Positions 51,332 through 58,912 of a stretch of 64,000 nt of DNA are shown one piece after another. The DNA is taken from contig JAFLSG010000006.1 in NCBI GenBank assembly GCA_022511065.1, forward strand, positions 1 through 64,000, in the 5' to 3' direction. How positions within the stretch are numbered: the stretch's first letter is position 1; each line of letters starts with the position of its first letter. The translations under genes and the position numbers were made by a program. The notes beneath the pieces are model-generated. The model ran no database searches. It was not told the origin of the DNA and was given only the letters and a program-made list of their open reading frames with translations. This DNA comes from Prevotella sp. (GTDB lineage Bacteria; Bacteroidota; Bacteroidia; Bacteroidales; Bacteroidaceae).

Positions 51332-51889
51332 CTATTCTACTGTAAATGCCAAAAACTTAACCGCCTGCTGCCCGATGGCTCTCATGCCGTGGGGCTTGGT
51401 GGAATCGAAATAGATGGAGTCGCCCTCCTCAAGCACGATGGTCTTGCCGTTGATATACAACTCCATCGCCCCTTCCAGCACAAGGTTGAACTCCTGACCC
51501 GCGTGGGTATTCTTATACACGGTGCGTGCCTCGGGTTTCGGCTCGACGGTGACGATGAACACCTCCGCCTTGCGCTCTGCAAAGCCACTTGCCAGACTCT
51601 GATACTTGTAAGCCTTCGTGCGCTCCACGCTCATGCCCTGTCCTTTGCGCACCACCGAGTAAGAGCGCATGTGTGGCTCTTCGGCAAACATCAGCGCATC
51701 AGCCGATACGCCATACTTGTGGGCAATCTTCATCAAGTTGGAGATGGTAATATCCACCTCGCCACTTTCAATCTTCTCATACACTTCCAAAGGAATACCG
51801 CACGTGTCGGCTACTTCCTGTGCCGTCAGGTCGAGGACATCGCGCAACCCGCGCAACCGCTCGCCAATCTGCCTTAATTGCTCGTCCAT
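51332..51889 (-). CDS. XRE-family HTH regulator with cupin domain
   Basis: A 185-residue transcription factor. Residues 5-62 form a helix-turn-helix (LRGLRDVLDLTAQEVADTCG region, core LTAQEVADTCGIP). Residues 110-184 form a small cupin barrel (HAGQEFNLVLEGAMELYINGK, core GQEFNLVLEG) that may bind a metabolite or metal. Such HTH-cupin proteins often control the gene next to them; here that is the acyl-CoA synthetase five bases downstream. It heads the long leftward operon and is divergent from murF. Confidence 0.85.
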   Translation of the reverse strand: MDEQLRQIGERLRGLRDVLDLTAQEVADTCGIPLEVYEKIESGEVDITISNLMKIAHKYGVSADALMFAEEPHMRSYSVVRKGQGMSVERTKAYKYQSLASGFAERKAEVFIVTVEPKPEARTVYKNTHAGQEFNLVLEGAMELYINGKTIVLEEGDSIYFDSTKPHGMRAIGQQAVKFLAFTVE

Positions 51890-51979
51890 AATTCTGTGTT
51901 TTGTTTGATTCTTTGCTGCAAAATTACATAAAAAAAGTGAGATTGAGCGGATTGTTTATAAAAAATCAAAAACATTTCG

Positions 51980-51987
51980 TACCTTTG
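51980..51987 (+). promoter_or_regulatory. -7 box of the murF promoter
   Basis: TACCTTTG followed by TGCC. Upstream TTGTTT lies about 22-25 bases away, so the -33 match is loose. It places the transcript start near 51994 and supports the murF ATG at 52011 over the in-frame ATG at 51987. Confidence 0.6.
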
Positions 51988-52010
51988 TGCCATCATCTAA
52001 ACCGAGCCTT

Positions 52011-53345
52011 ATGGACATTAAAGAATTATACAAGCTCTATTTGGAGCATCCCTGCATCACCACCGATAGTCGTGACTGCCCTGCGGGAAGCATCTTCATC
52101 GCACTAAAAGGCGAATCGTTCAACGGTAATCAGTTTGCTGCCTCGGCGCTCGAAAAGGGATGCGCCTATGCCATTATTGACGAGCCTGAATATGCAAAAA
52201 ACGACCGTTTCATCGTCGTTAAGGACTGTCTCCAAACCTTCAAGGACCTCGCCCGAGAGCACCGCCGCCGCTTTGACATCCCCGTTATCGGCATCACGGG
52301 CACCAACGGAAAGACCACGACCAAGGAACTTATCGCCGCCGTGCTCGCCCAGAAATACAACGTGCTCTATACGCAAGGCAACTTCAACAACGATGTCGGC
52401 GTGCCTAAGACACTCTTCCGACTGACGGAAGCACACGAGATTGCGGTGGTGGAGATGGGCGCAAGCCATCCCGGAGACATCAAGACATTGGCAGAGACAG
52501 CCGAACCGACCTGCGGCCTCATCACGAATGTGGGGAAAGCGCACCTTCAGGGCTTCGGCTCGTTTGAGGGAGTCATCAAGACGAAGTGCGAGCTTTACGA
52601 CTTCCTACGCACCCGGGAAGACGGTCTTGTGTTCCTCAATGCCGACAACGAGTACCTGCTGAACGAGATAGACGACGAAGACACGCTCTGGATAGCACCC
52701 TACTCCACCGACCCCGACAAGCAGGAATCGTGTATCAGCGGTGAGGTTATCTCCTGCTCCCCCTTCCTGAAATTCCGTTGGCGCGAGCCGCTGATGACCT
52801 TGGAGGAAGAGGGCCGCTCCACGAAATGGCATAAGGTGCAGACGAAACTCGTGGGTGCTTACAACATTGACAACCTATTGGCTGCCGTAGCCGTAGGCAT
52901 CAACTTCGGCGTGGAGCGCAAGAAGATTTGCGCTGCCCTCGAAGAATACACGCCCTCAAACAATCGTTCGCAGATGACGGTCACGGAGAAGAACCATCTT
53001 ATCGTGGATGCCTACAACGCAAACCCATCAAGCATGATGGCTGCACTGGAGAACTTTCAGATGATGGAGGTAAGTGGCAAGATGGCGATTCTCGGCGATA
53101 TGCGGGAGCTCGGCACGGCCTCGGCAGAGGAGCATCAGCGCATCGTGGACTATCTCGCAGCCACCAACATCAAGGAAGTGTGGCTCGTAGGCGATGAATT
53201 CGCCCAGACCCGCTGCGACTATCGTAAGTTCAAGGATGTGGAGGAAGTGAAGGCCGCCATCCAAGCGCAGCAGCCCGAAGGTCGTCACATCCTCATCAAA
53301 GGCTCTAACGGAATCAAGCTTTTCCTGTTGCCGGAACTGCTTTAG
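52011..53345 (+). CDS. murF: UDP-N-acetylmuramoyl-tripeptide--D-alanyl-D-alanine ligase
   Basis: A 444-residue Mur ligase that adds D-Ala-D-Ala to the peptidoglycan precursor. Seen: TTDSRDCPAGSIFIALKG (core DSRDCPAGSIF), the ATP loop GITGTNGKTTTKE (core TGTNGKTTTK), NFNNDVGVP, EMGASHPGDI, ITNVGKAHLQGFGS (core GKAHLQGFGS) and DAYNANPSSM. Complete and of normal length. It is a single gene here, away from ddl (25.4 kb) and any mur-fts cluster. Confidence 0.95.
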   Translation: MDIKELYKLYLEHPCITTDSRDCPAGSIFIALKGESFNGNQFAASALEKGCAYAIIDEPEYAKNDRFIVVKDCLQTFKDLAREHRRRFDIPVIGITGTNGKTTTKELIAAVLAQKYNVLYTQGNFNNDVGVPKTLFRLTEAHEIAVVEMGASHPGDIKTLAETAEPTCGLITNVGKAHLQGFGSFEGVIKTKCELYDFLRTREDGLVFLNADNEYLLNEIDDEDTLWIAPYSTDPDKQESCISGEVISCSPFLKFRWREPLMTLEEEGRSTKWHKVQTKLVGAYNIDNLLAAVAVGINFGVERKKICAALEEYTPSNNRSQMTVTEKNHLIVDAYNANPSSMMAALENFQMMEVSGKMAILGDMRELGTASAEEHQRIVDYLAATNIKEVWLVGDEFAQTRCDYRKFKDVEEVKAAIQAQQPEGRHILIKGSNGIKLFLLPELL

Positions 53346-53392
53346 TTCCCGTCAGGAATCCCCCATTTCATCGTATCAAAGTGTTTCAGGAT

Positions 53393-53513
53393 TTGTTCGG
53401 ATAGTTGGAACAACTTGTGCAGATGCTTTGCACACTTTGTGCAGATGCTTTGCACAAGTTGTGCGGATAGTCTGCACACATTGTGCAAATAGTCCGCACA
53501 ACTCATGGGAATA
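53393..53513. repeat. 22-bp tandem array, TTGTGC...GCACAA family, copy 2
   Basis: Five units of exactly 22 bp (53393, 53415, 53437, 53459, 53481) and a partial sixth. It matches copy 1 at 35604-35723 in unit sequence, first unit (the GGATAGTTGGAACAA variant) and ending (CGCACAACTC, then GGGAATA). It fills the gap between murF and the pectinesterase. Confidence 0.85.
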
Positions 53514-53555
53514 AGTCGTGTCAGGGAAAGGAATGGTGTCGGCAGTCGGAAAACT

Positions 53556-54617
53556 TTAGAGATACTGCTTTTTAAGTTTCTCCGCCTTACGGGAAAGTTT
53601 CTTGAGTTGTTTCTCCGGGCGCCACTTGGGGAACACGTTCTTCAGTTGATATTTCGCGGCTTCCTCGGAAGAAATGACGGTTTCAACGGTGTTTTTGTTA
53701 TCATCCAACGTAAAGGTAATGATGTTGGAGGATGGGGTAATGTCGTTACCCTGCAGGTCGGTCGTGTGATACTCACGGAAATCACTGTTGATGGTACGCA
53801 TCCCCTGCGGGTCAAAACGGGAGGGGAGCAGGAGGTCGGGCGTGAGTAGGGTGGTGTTGAGCCATACGCAGTGAGGCGTTTTCTGCCATCCGCGTGCATA
53901 AAGGAACTTGGAAAGACGGCTCTCAATGGTGCAATCGCTGAAGATATAGCCCCACGGGGTGTCCAAAGTACGGGGTGCGGCAATCACATCTTCGCCCGTT
54001 CCATCGGTGTTTCGAGGCTCCGTCACAATCAGGCAGTGGTCGAAGAACACATCGCCTGCACCGCAGATAAAGTCTATCGTGCCGTGAATCTCGGCATCGA
54101 GCAGATAAGTCTGCCCCTCCACATTATCCGTATAATAGGTGTCCTGATACGATAGCATACGCACGCGGTTGAGGATGGAGCGTGTGCCTTTGTCGTGATA
54201 GCAGACGGCTCGCCCTGCCGCCCCGCTGTGATAGTAGTCGAGCGCATTCTGGAGGGTAAGGTCTTGCAGGAAGATTCCCGATGCCATGTTGCGGATGGTC
54301 GCAGTCTTGCTGATTCCCTCCATTTCAACGGGCGGCGTGTTCTTGATTATCGTCCCTGCCATGCTCTGTCCTATCAGCGAGATGTTATGCCCCGTTAGCG
54401 TCGTCAGCGTCCGCTCGCCCAAATCGTAAAGCCCGTCGGGAATCAGGATATACAATTGCTTTGACAGCGAGTCGGCATTCTGCCTGTTAGCCTCATCAAT
54501 CGCTTCCAAGAGGCTACCGGCATCGCCCGCCTTTACGACAATCACACGCTCACGCGCGCTAACCAACACACTGACAGCCATCAGCACGACGGCACACAAA
54601 ATCCTTAATTTTCCCAT
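53556..54617 (-). CDS. Pectinesterase (carbohydrate esterase family 8)
   Basis: A 353-residue secreted pectin methylesterase that removes methyl groups from homogalacturonan. A signal peptide covers about residues 1-22 (ending VSARE). The right-handed beta-helix carries GRAVCYHDKGT, SYQDTYYTD (first catalytic Asp) and GTIDFICGAGDVFFDHC with the nucleophile Asp in the family motif GTxDFIxG. The product could feed the uronate pathway to which the kinase at 14.7 kb may belong. There is no polygalacturonase or SusCD pair next to it. Confidence 0.88.
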   Translation of the reverse strand: MGKLRILCAVVLMAVSVLVSARERVIVVKAGDAGSLLEAIDEANRQNADSLSKQLYILIPDGLYDLGERTLTTLTGHNISLIGQSMAGTIIKNTPPVEMEGISKTATIRNMASGIFLQDLTLQNALDYYHSGAAGRAVCYHDKGTRSILNRVRMLSYQDTYYTDNVEGQTYLLDAEIHGTIDFICGAGDVFFDHCLIVTEPRNTDGTGEDVIAAPRTLDTPWGYIFSDCTIESRLSKFLYARGWQKTPHCVWLNTTLLTPDLLLPSRFDPQGMRTINSDFREYHTTDLQGNDITPSSNIITFTLDDNKNTVETVISSEEAAKYQLKNVFPKWRPEKQLKKLSRKAEKLKKQYL

Positions 54618-54666
54618 ATTTCTTAATTTTTATCTCTTTTTCTGCAAGTATTTCAAATAATTGATG

Positions 54667-54674
54667 TATCTTTG
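54667..54674 (+). promoter_or_regulatory. -7 box of the tRNA-Pro promoter
   Basis: TATCTTTG followed by CACCC, 12 bases before the tRNA. The -33 region is weak (TGCA). Confidence 0.6.
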
Positions 54675-54686
54675 CACCCGCAAAAG

Positions 54687-54759
54687 CGGGATGTAGCGCA
54701 GTTGGTAGCGCACTACGTTCGGGACGTAGGGGTCGGGCGTTCGAGTCGCCTCATCCCGA
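54687..54759 (+). tRNA. tRNA-Pro (anticodon CGG)
   Basis: A complete cloverleaf. The acceptor stem is CGGGATG / CATCCCG with discriminator A, the D arm is GCGC-AGTTGGTA-GCGC, the anticodon stem is CTACG / CGTAG with loop TTCGGGA (anticodon CGG, reading CCG), and the T arm is GGGCG-TTCGAGT-CGCC(T). CCA is not encoded. It has its own promoter and terminator. Confidence 0.93.
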
Positions 54760-54767
54760 CAGAGCAG

Positions 54768-54806
54768 AAAAGGATGAAGCCATCAAGGCTCCATCCTTTC
54801 TTTTTA
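54768..54806 (+). terminator. tRNA-Pro terminator
   Basis: AAAGGATG pairs with CATCCTTT, with an inner AGCC/GGCT stem and loop ATCAA, followed by CTTTTTAT. The right side reaches the 3' end of the convergent aldo-keto reductase gene. Confidence 0.82.
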
Positions 54807-56213
54807 TCCCTCCATGACACCATCAGGGTTGCGCTTCAGGTTCTCGATGAATTCGTCAATTTTCCGCAGTTCGCGGGGGATACGGATGTTCTGCGGGCAA
54901 TGAGGCTCGCACTGACCGCACTGGATGCAGTGGTCAGGCTGACGGTCGCGCGGCACGACGCGCTCAAGACTGACGAGATACTGACGGCGGTGCTTCCGAT
55001 ATTCATCGTCGCCCACACCATAAGGCAGCGTTCCCTCGTTCTTGCACTTGTTGTAATGCACGAAGATGGCAGGGATGTCTATGCCGTAAGGGCAGGGCAT
55101 ACAATACTGGCAGTCGTTGCAGGGAATGTTCTCCAGACCCACGATGCGCTGCGCAATCTCTTGGTCGAGCGTATGCATTTCCTCCTCATTCAGGGGAACG
55201 AGCGGGCAATACGACAGCAGATTGTCTTTCAGATGCTCCATGTATGTCATACCGCTCAGCACGGTCAGTACACCTTCGTGCGTGCCCGCATAGCGGAATG
55301 CCCACGATGCAACACTCTTGGCCGGGTCGAGTCCCTTGAGCTGTGATACGATATACTGCGGGAGTGTTGCCAGGCGGCCACCCAACAGCGGTTCCATCAC
55401 CACCGACGGAATGCCCCTGCTCCATAGTTCCTTGTAGAGATAGCTTGCGTCCGTATTACGCTTATTGATTTCATCGGCAAAGTCCCAGTCAAGGTAGTTC
55501 AGTTCTATCTGAACGAAATCCCAGCGATATTTGTCCTGTTGCTCCAAAAGCCAGTCGAATACGCCGACATCCCCGTGGAACGAGAAACCGAGGTTGCGAA
55601 TCCTGCCCGCCTCGCGCTCCTTCAGCAGATAGTCCATCACGCCATTGTCAATGTAGCGCTGCTTGAATTCCTCCAATCCACCGCCACCTACACTATGCAG
55701 CAGGTAGTAGTCGATGTAATCAACCTGCAACTCCTTCATCGAGTTGTGATACATTTCGATGGACTTCTCAAGCGTCCAGTAATCCTTATTGAAATTGGAG
55801 AGTTTCGTAGCCACATAATAGCTGCTGCGCGGATGTTTTTTCAGGGCAATACCCGTGCTACGCTCCGACACGCCACGACAATAGACGGGTGATGTATCGA
55901 AATAGTTCACGCCATGCTCAATGGCATAATCCACCAACTTGTTAATCGTCTCCTGGTCGAATTCATCGGAATCGGGCAGCATCGGCAGGCGCATCATACC
56001 ATAGCCGAGCAGCGACACTTTATCTTTTGCGGTGGAGTTGGTGCGGTAGGTCATCTTACCCACGGGCGGTTCCACCTGATTCTTGTATTCCTCAACAGCC
56101 GATTCCTGCACCTTGTTACTCTTCTTGCAGCCAGTCAGCGTGGCGGCGGTGGCGACAGTTCCCGCTCCGAAGAGTTTCAGGAAGGAACGACGCGATATAT
56201 TCTTGTTTGCCAT
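54804..56213 (-). CDS. Tat-exported aldo/keto reductase with ferredoxin domain
   Basis: A 469-residue oxidoreductase. The N-terminus carries a twin-arginine signal (SRRSFLKLFGAG, residues 7-18) ending in a lipobox-like L-T-G-C (Cys29), so it is likely a Tat-dependent lipoprotein. The aldo/keto reductase barrel (about 60-370) has GYGMMRLP, NYFDTSPVY (catalytic Asp and Tyr) and LLHSVGGGG. The C-terminal part holds two cysteine clusters for iron-sulfur centres: CNDCQYCMPCPYG and CIQCGQCEPHCP. It is last in an operon with tatA, tatC and a polyferredoxin, 13 bases after the latter. Physiological substrate unknown. Confidence 0.88.
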   Translation of the reverse strand: MANKNISRRSFLKLFGAGTVATAATLTGCKKSNKVQESAVEEYKNQVEPPVGKMTYRTNSTAKDKVSLLGYGMMRLPMLPDSDEFDQETINKLVDYAIEHGVNYFDTSPVYCRGVSERSTGIALKKHPRSSYYVATKLSNFNKDYWTLEKSIEMYHNSMKELQVDYIDYYLLHSVGGGGLEEFKQRYIDNGVMDYLLKEREAGRIRNLGFSFHGDVGVFDWLLEQQDKYRWDFVQIELNYLDWDFADEINKRNTDASYLYKELWSRGIPSVVMEPLLGGRLATLPQYIVSQLKGLDPAKSVASWAFRYAGTHEGVLTVLSGMTYMEHLKDNLLSYCPLVPLNEEEMHTLDQEIAQRIVGLENIPCNDCQYCMPCPYGIDIPAIFVHYNKCKNEGTLPYGVGDDEYRKHRRQYLVSLERVVPRDRQPDHCIQCGQCEPHCPQNIRIPRELRKIDEFIENLKRNPDGVMEG

Positions 56214-56226
56214 AATCCTTACAACA

Positions 56227-57729
56227 TTAAATCATTTTATGAACTTCGTGACCCTCCACCATAATCGCCGAGAACGGACGGGAAGGACATACATACTCAC
56301 AGGCACCGCAACCGATGCAGACAGTCTCATTGATAGCAGGCACAAGCGGCGAATTCTCATCGTCCTTGTCCAAGTGAACCATCTCGATGGCACCCGTAGG
56401 ACAATGGCGGGCGCAGTTGCCGCACTTCACGCCGTCGGTGATGGGCACACAGTTCTTCTGAATCCACACCGCATGACCAATCTGCACGGAAGATTTAGCG
56501 ATTTCATCGAGAGGCTTAATCGCACCGGCAGGACAAATATCCGAGCAACGCGTACATTCCGGGCGGCAATAGCCACGTTCGTATGACATCACAGGCTGCA
56601 TCAGGTTGAGCAAGTCTGTAGATGGGCGAAGCACATCATTCGGGCACTCAGATACACAGAGTTGGCAACCCGTGCAATGTTGCGCCATATTGCGGGCAGA
56701 AATAGAACCCGGAGGGGTGAGCGGAGTCTGACGGCTCGGAGCAACCTTATCCTCCAAATCCGCCAAGCCACCATCCATCAACTTTTCCTTCTTCTGCGCC
56801 ATCGCAGCTGTCGTAACGAGTGCCGTGGCAAGGAGGAAAGAACGCTTGGAAGCATCGGGGGCGGAAGCACCTGCATCACCTGCCGGCTGACCTGCCTGCT
56901 TGGTGGCTGAAGTCACCTTCGAGGGAGCCGCATAGCGCAGAGCGCCGGACTTACAACTGCCAATGCAATCGCCACAAACCACGCAACGGCTGTAATCCAC
57001 CGTGTGCGTCTTATAGTCAATGCAAGCGGCCTTGCAATTCTTAGAGCACAGCGAGCAACCGTGGCACTTTTCCTCATCAAACCGCACTTTCAGCCAAGAG
57101 AAGCGGGCAAAGAAAGAGAGTACAGTACCTACCGGGCAGATGGTATTACAATAGGTGCGCCCGTTGCGCCACGCAAGGACAACCAATATAAGCAATGTAA
57201 CAAGCGCAATGATGAATACGGGGAGGCTTTTCATCCACACATCCACCGAATAGAACATATAGCTGTCAGCCTCTTCCGCCAATTTTGCGAAGAGATTGTT
57301 TCCTAATTTCCACAACGGCTGAAACAGCATCGTGGCAATCCTACCGTAAGCACTATAAGGTGCGAGCAGCTGAACGACGGAACCGATGCCGGCCGCCAAA
57401 GCCACCACCATCACGCCCAGCATGGAATAGCGCAGCCAAGAGATGGCCTTCGAATAAGAATACTTGTTCTTCTTACGATGGAATCGGGCAATCACGTCTT
57501 GAAGCGTGCCCAACGGGCAGATGACAGAGCAATAGATTCTGCCAAAGACAAGCGTCAGCAGCACAAGAGCGGCAATCACCGCCACGTTAAGCGCCAGCAC
57601 CGCCGGCAGGAACTGAATCTTGGCAAGCCAGCCAAGCCATGCGTGCAATGTCCCCGTAAAGTCGAGGAACAGCAGGGTAATGAGTGCGAAGAGCACCACG
57701 GCAAGCACCGTTCTGATTTTTTTAAGCAT
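56227..57729 (-). CDS. NapH-like membrane polyferredoxin with an internal Tat-like signal
   Basis: A 500-residue iron-sulfur protein made of two parts. Residues 1-265 resemble NapH/quinol-oxidising ferredoxins: four or five membrane segments, CSVICP and CNTICPVG motifs, then CHGCSLCSKNC and CVVCGDCIGSC clusters on the cytoplasmic side. A linker (266-294) leads to SKRSFLLATALVTTAAMAQ (294-312), which has the shape of a Tat signal with K-R in place of R-R. Residues 350-490 hold four more clusters (CTGCQLCVSECP, CTRCSDICP, CGNCARHCP, CIGCGACEYVCP). If the inner signal works, Tat would place this last part outside the membrane. It lies between tatC and the Tat-signal reductase. Confidence 0.85.
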   Translation of the reverse strand: MLKKIRTVLAVVLFALITLLFLDFTGTLHAWLGWLAKIQFLPAVLALNVAVIAALVLLTLVFGRIYCSVICPLGTLQDVIARFHRKKNKYSYSKAISWLRYSMLGVMVVALAAGIGSVVQLLAPYSAYGRIATMLFQPLWKLGNNLFAKLAEEADSYMFYSVDVWMKSLPVFIIALVTLLILVVLAWRNGRTYCNTICPVGTVLSFFARFSWLKVRFDEEKCHGCSLCSKNCKAACIDYKTHTVDYSRCVVCGDCIGSCKSGALRYAAPSKVTSATKQAGQPAGDAGASAPDASKRSFLLATALVTTAAMAQKKEKLMDGGLADLEDKVAPSRQTPLTPPGSISARNMAQHCTGCQLCVSECPNDVLRPSTDLLNLMQPVMSYERGYCRPECTRCSDICPAGAIKPLDEIAKSSVQIGHAVWIQKNCVPITDGVKCGNCARHCPTGAIEMVHLDKDDENSPLVPAINETVCIGCGACEYVCPSRPFSAIMVEGHEVHKMI

Positions 57730-57735
57730 AAAGTT

Positions 57736-58485
57736 TTATTTAGTTAATGTTACGATTCCAATACTTAATTCATACAACAACCATATCGGCAACGCCACCA
57801 CAAAGAGCGTGAAAGCATCAGTAGTAGGGGTGATGATGGCAGACACTATCAGTATCGCCACGATGGCGTGCCTCCGCCAACGGCTCATCAGCCCTGCGTT
57901 TATCAGTCCCATCTTCGCCAACAGCCAGCTCACCACCGGCAGTTCAAAAACGATTCCCATCACGAGGTTCATCATGATCAGCGTATCGACATACGACTGG
58001 AGGGTCAGCATATTCGCCACGTCATCACTCACCTGATATGTTCCCAGAAACTTCACCGTCAGCGGGAAAATCAGGAAATAGTTGAGCGCCGTGCCCAGCA
58101 TGAACATCACGTAGCCGCTCGTCACGAGCGTCGTAGCATACCGTCTCTCATTCTCATAGAGCGCCGGCGAGACAAAGCGGAACAACTGGTAGAGTATATA
58201 GGGCGACACCACCAGAATACCCGCATAGAACGCCGTCCGCATGTGTATCATAAACTGCTCCGTCAGCCCGATGTTCATCAGCGAGATGCTGAACGGTTCG
58301 ATGCCCATCAGCCTGTACGTAATGAAATCACTGCTGCGGGGCGCGAGCACGATGGCAAACAACTCATCCTTCAGGTAGAATACCGCCACCGCCGCCAATG
58401 CCGTCATCACGAAGATGCGAATCAGCACAGCCCGCAACTCGTCGAGATGATCCCAGAACGTGAGGCTCTGCTCCTGTTCACTCAT
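57736..58485 (-). CDS. tatC: Sec-independent protein translocase TatC
   Basis: A 249-residue, six-span membrane protein that recognises twin-arginine signals. Seen: [15 protein letters not shown] at the N-terminus (the conserved H-L-x-E-L-R region), [15 protein letters not shown] (the F-x-x-P-x-L-x-x-x-E loop), and [19 protein letters not shown] in the last spans (core TPTTDAFT). Its start overlaps the tatA stop by eight bases. No tatB gene is visible, as in two-component TatAC systems. Confidence 0.94.
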   Translation of the reverse strand: MSEQEQSLTFWDHLDELRAVLIRIFVMTALAAVAVFYLKDELFAIVLAPRSSDFITYRLMGIEPFSISLMNIGLTEQFMIHMRTAFYAGILVVSPYILYQLFRFVSPALYENERRYATTLVTSGYVMFMLGTALNYFLIFPLTVKFLGTYQVSDDVANMLTLQSYVDTLIMMNLVMGIVFELPVVSWLLAKMGLINAGLMSRWRRHAIVAILIVSAIITPTTDAFTLFVVALPIWLLYELSIGIVTLTK

Positions 58486-58684
58486 CCTTCCCAGATTGCT
58501 TCTTCTCGTCGCTATCCGAATCCGTCACCTCGTTCATACCCTCCTTGAAACTCTTGACGCCCTTGCCAAGCCCTTTCATCAGTTCGGGTATCTTCTTGCC
58601 GCCGAACAACAGCAAAACGACGAGGGCAATGACCAGAATCTCTGATGTGCCCAAGCCGAACAAGAGTATTTTCGTACCTATCAT
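58478..58684 (-). CDS. tatA: Sec-independent protein translocase TatA
   Basis: A 68-residue protein: one membrane helix ([20 protein letters not shown] core, residues 16-35), the FGGKKIPEL hinge, an amphipathic helix ([15 protein letters not shown]) and an acidic tail. The in-frame extension to 58756 crosses the promoter and is rejected. It is the first gene of the leftward Tat operon. Confidence 0.93.
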   Translation of the reverse strand: MIGTKILLFGLGTSEILVIALVVLLLFGGKKIPELMKGLGKGVKSFKEGMNEVTDSDSDEKKQSGKDE

Positions 58685-58710
58685 AAACAAGTATGGTTTA
58701 GTATGGTGTG

Positions 58711-58718
58711 CAAAGATA
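58711..58718 (-). promoter_or_regulatory. -7 box of the tat operon promoter
   Basis: On the minus strand TATCTTTG followed by CACACC. The -33 position reads GCTC/TTTC and is weak. It lies 26 bases before the tatA ATG. Confidence 0.6.
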
Positions 58719-58912
58719 GGAATAAATTTCGAAATAGCGAGCATATTCCCGCGCATTTTTCAGTTTTTGCCTTGCTCTTTCGGGATATTATAGTATATTT
58801 GCCCCGCCATTCATCCGAGAAGGCTTAGTGAATCTTCGAGTTCCCCTTATAGAGTTCGGATGTTTGGCATTTTTATTGCCCCGTTTTTTCATTATAAAGC
58901 CCCATCCTCCCC

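Noticed and set aside
49797-51413. 538-codon open frame opposite the acyl-CoA synthetase
   Set aside because: It is a shadow of the coding strand: composition is His/Arg-rich without domains, and the opposite frame has all motifs of the adenylate-forming family.
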